Positions 24,290 through 27,431 of a stretch of DNA of 27,431 nucleotides are shown here, piece after piece. The DNA comes from Bordetella parapertussis (GTDB taxonomy: Bacteria; Pseudomonadota; Gammaproteobacteria; Burkholderiales; Burkholderiaceae_C), in contig CAMCTC010000065.1 of the NCBI GenBank assembly GCA_945878355.1, forward strand, positions 1 through 27,431. The letters run 5' to 3'. Position 1 is the stretch's first letter. Every line of letters starts with the position of its first letter. The translations under genes and the position numbers were made by a program. The notes below the pieces were generated by a model. That model saw only the letters and a list, made by a program, of their open reading frames with translations. It was not told where the DNA came from and made no database searches.

Positions 24290-25168
24290 ATGTTCAGATC
24301 CAACGGACCGGGCGCGTCTTGGTTGCCTCGGCTGGTCGTCGCACCGTCATTCCTGTTGTCGTTCCTGTTCATCTACGGCTTGATGGCCTGGAACTTCGTG
24401 CTGTCGCTGTCGGCCTCGCGTCTGCTGCCGCGCTACGAGTTTGTCGGCCTGGATCAGTACCGCGCGCTGTTCGAGTCCGAACGCTGGTGGCTGGCGATCC
24501 AGAACCTGGCGGTCTTTGGCAGCCTGTTCATTGTCGGGGCGATGGCGCTGGGTTTGCTGCTGGCGATCCTGCTCGACCAGCGCATCCGCGCCGAGGGCTT
24601 GCTGCGTACGATCTACCTCTACCCGATGGCCTTGAGCTTCATCGTCACCGGTACAGTCTGGAAATGGCTGCTCAACCCCGGCCTGGGGCTCGAGCATCTG
24701 GTTCAGCAATTGGGTTTCGAGAGCTTTCGCTTTGGCTGGTTGGTCGACCCGGACCGGGCGATCTACTGCATCGTGATCGCCGGCATCTGGCAGAGCGCGG
24801 GCTTCGTGATGGCCTTGTTCCTGGCCGGTCTGCGCGGCATCGATGAGTCGATCATCAAGGCTGCGCAGGTCGACGGCGCGAGCCTGCCGCTGATCTACCG
24901 CCGCATCATCATCCCGAGCCTGCGGCCGGTGTTTTTCTCGACGCTGATGGTCGTGGGTCACCTCGCGATCAAGAGCTTCGACCTGGTGATGGCGCTGACC
25001 AACGGCGGGCCGGGCTATGCCACCGACCTGCCGGCGACCTATATGTACACGATGGCGTTCTCGCGTGGCCAGATCGGCTTGGGCGCGGCCAGCGCCACGA
25101 TGATGCTTGCCACGGTCGCGGCGATCGTCGTGCCCTACCTGTACTCCGAGTTGCGGACCCGGCGATGA
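24290..25168 (+). CDS. Sugar ABC transporter permease, GtsB/MalF-type
   Basis: This 292-aa inner-membrane permease has six predicted helices, the first at about residues 14-36 (RLVVAPSFLLSFLFIYGLMAW). RYEFVGLDQYRALF, EGLLRTIYLYPMALSFIVTG and KWLLNPGLGL match GtsB-type glucose permeases. The EAA loop AAQVDGASLPLIYRRIIIP docks the ATPase. It starts 11 bp after the binding-protein stop with GGCGAG upstream, and its stop overlaps the next gene (ATGA). Confidence 0.94.
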   Translation: MFRSNGPGASWLPRLVVAPSFLLSFLFIYGLMAWNFVLSLSASRLLPRYEFVGLDQYRALFESERWWLAIQNLAVFGSLFIVGAMALGLLLAILLDQRIRAEGLLRTIYLYPMALSFIVTGTVWKWLLNPGLGLEHLVQQLGFESFRFGWLVDPDRAIYCIVIAGIWQSAGFVMALFLAGLRGIDESIIKAAQVDGASLPLIYRRIIIPSLRPVFFSTLMVVGHLAIKSFDLVMALTNGGPGYATDLPATYMYTMAFSRGQIGLGAASATMMLATVAAIVVPYLYSELRTRR

Positions 25169-26019
25169 GTGGCCTGCGCTGGCATCGCTGCTTGCTGTTC
25201 GCTGTGCTGGCGCTGTTCGCGGCCTTTTTTTTGGCGCCGCTCTACGTGATGATCGCCAGCTCGCTCAAGTCCATGGATGAGATGCGCGCCGGCACGCTGC
25301 TGTCGCCGCCTCTGCAGCCTGGCCTGGCGGCCTGGGCCAAGGCTTGGTCTGGTGCCTGCACCGGCACCGATTGCGGTGGCTTGCAACCCTTCTTCATGAA
25401 CTCTGTGCTGATGGTGCTGCCGGCGGTGACGCTTTCGGCAGCGATCGGTGCGGTCAACGGCTATGTGCTGGCCAAGTGGCGCTTTCGCGGCAGCGAGCTG
25501 ATGTTTGCGCTGCTGTTGTTCGGCGTCTTCATGCCGATGCAGGTGGTGTTGTTGCCGATGAGCCAGGTGCTGGGCTGGCTCGGCATTTCGAGCTCGATCT
25601 GGGGCTTGATCGCCGTCCATGTGCTGGCTGGCATCCCCAGCACCACGCTGTTCTTCCGCAACTACTACGTCGGTCTGCCCGATGAGCTGATCAAGGCGGC
25701 GATGCTCGACGGCGCTTCGTTCTGGCAGATATTCCAACGTATCGTGCTGCCGCTGTCGGCGCCTATTCTGGTGGTCACGCTGATCTGGCAGTTCACCAAC
25801 ATCTGGAACGACTTTCTCTACGGCGTCGTGTTCTCCGGCGCCGACAGCAAGCCCATCACGGTGGGTCTGAACAACCTCGCCAACACCTCGAGCGCAGTCA
25901 AGGAATACAACGTCGACATGGCCGCAGCGTTGATCGCAGCGCTGCCCACGCTGCTCGTCTATGGCCTGGCAGGTCGTTATTTCGTGCGCGGCCTGACCGC
26001 TGGCGCCGTGAAAGGCTAG
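25165..26019 (+). CDS. Sugar ABC transporter permease, GtsC/MalG-type
   Basis: This 284-aa permease completes the membrane channel. Helix 1 (LLFAVLALFAAFFLAPLYVMI, about 11-31) is followed by the MalG-type segment SSLKSMDEMRAG and the EAA loop AAMLDGASFWQIFQRIVLP. The C-terminus YFVRGLTAGAVKG matches its paralogue at 7853-8749. The loop containing CTGTDCGG corresponds to CTGLACEG in that paralogue, a pair of cysteines kept in both copies. Confidence 0.94.
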   Translation: MSGLRWHRCLLFAVLALFAAFFLAPLYVMIASSLKSMDEMRAGTLLSPPLQPGLAAWAKAWSGACTGTDCGGLQPFFMNSVLMVLPAVTLSAAIGAVNGYVLAKWRFRGSELMFALLLFGVFMPMQVVLLPMSQVLGWLGISSSIWGLIAVHVLAGIPSTTLFFRNYYVGLPDELIKAAMLDGASFWQIFQRIVLPLSAPILVVTLIWQFTNIWNDFLYGVVFSGADSKPITVGLNNLANTSSAVKEYNVDMAAALIAALPTLLVYGLAGRYFVRGLTAGAVKG

Positions 26020-26028
26020 TAGCAGCAG

Positions 26029-27150
<1,122 letters not shown>

Positions 27151-27165
27151 CCGCGGGCGAGCCGG

Positions 27166-27186
27166 GCCGGGTCGCGCGGTCCCGGC
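27166..27186 (+). terminator. Possible terminator hairpin after the second ABC operon
   Basis: GCCGGG (27166-27171) and CCCGGC (27181-27186) form a 6-bp G/C stem with a 9-nt loop, 15 bp after the ATPase stop. No T-run follows, so it is at best a weak or factor-assisted terminator. Confidence 0.35.
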
Positions 27187-27210
27187 AAGCCTGCTCGCTA
27201 CACTCGGCGC

Positions 27211-27431
27211 ATGAGCTCCACCGCCCTCGAATCCCTGCTGCAACGCGCCGATCAACTGATGCAAAGACTGGAGCAATTCCTGCCCCAGGCGCTGGCGTCG
27301 CCCGATTGGGGTGCGTCGATCGCGTTCCGCTACCGCAAGCGCGGCAATGCCGGCTGGCTGCAACCGGTGCGCCAGGTCGCCCCGATCGCGCTGGCCGACC
27401 TGAAGGAGGTCGATGGCCAGAAAGACCGCTT
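27211..27431 (+). CDS. DUF815-type ATP-binding protein, N-terminus only (runs off the window)
   Basis: Only the first 73 codons are present, with no stop before the window ends. After a leucine-rich N-terminal helix (LESLLQRADQLMQRLEQFLP), the sequence reads FRYRKRGNAGWLQPVRQV and then LADLKEVDGQKD. This resembles the start of DUF815 AAA+-like ATPases, in which the conserved DLxxIDxQK block precedes the P-loop domain. The P-loop would lie beyond the window, so the assignment rests on the N-terminal pattern. TACACT at 27200-27205 is a possible -10 element very close to the start. It is probably a housekeeping-type gene outside the sugar locus. Confidence 0.65.
   Translation, partial: MSSTALESLLQRADQLMQRLEQFLPQALASPDWGASIAFRYRKRGNAGWLQPVRQVAPIALADLKEVDGQKDR

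Overview
The window is high-GC DNA with tightly packed, translationally coupled genes. It resembles a betaproteobacterium of the Burkholderiales (Leptothrix/Rubrivivax/Roseateles-type); this assignment comes from codon use and gene families only. It is a carbohydrate-utilisation locus most consistent with beta-glucan or beta-glucoside use.

Layout. (1) 1-575: an NsrR-type Rrf2 nitric-oxide sensor on the + strand, with two NsrR-like operator sequences upstream. (2) 654-14282, minus strand, read right to left: a ten-gene operon with overlaps or gaps of at most 14 bp. Its order is GH3 beta-glucosidase, GH1 beta-glucosidase, sugar-binding protein, two permeases, ABC ATPase, flavin-dependent halogenase-family protein, exported endonuclease/exonuclease/phosphatase-fold hydrolase, GH30 lipoprotein and GH3 lipoprotein. 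(3) 14377-15638: a REP-like hairpin element and a 1190-bp IS110-family insertion sequence. (4) 15638-18391, minus: a TonB-dependent receptor. (5) 18579-20606, minus: a sialate-O-acetylesterase-like carbohydrate esterase. (6) 20741-22905, plus: an OmpR-family response regulator and sensor kinase. (7) 23007-27150, plus: a second ABC sugar importer, resembling Pseudomonas glucose GtsABCD and paralogous to the first. (8) 27211-end: the start of a DUF815-type ATPase.

Working model (inference). The TonB receptor brings oligosaccharides across the outer membrane. The esterase removes acyl groups. The two GH3 enzymes and GH30 cut beta-glucosidic bonds in the periplasm or at the outer membrane. The two CUT1 importers take up glucose or short glucosides, and cytoplasmic GH1 finishes hydrolysis. 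The two-component system is the only regulator gene inside the sugar locus. A 15-bp near-palindrome, TTAA-N7-TTAA with TCGTTAA as the conserved arm, lies in front of the receptor, the esterase/regulator pair and the second importer, which suggests one regulon.

Most notable observation. The 5' non-coding part of the IS110 element can be read as a bridge RNA. Two segments match the two halves of its actual target site and two match its own ends, all centred on a CT core. This fixes the element at 14449-15638. It shows insertion exactly between the stop codon of the TonB receptor gene and a REP-like repeat. The other copy of that repeat, inverted, abuts the nsrR stop codon at 576-647.
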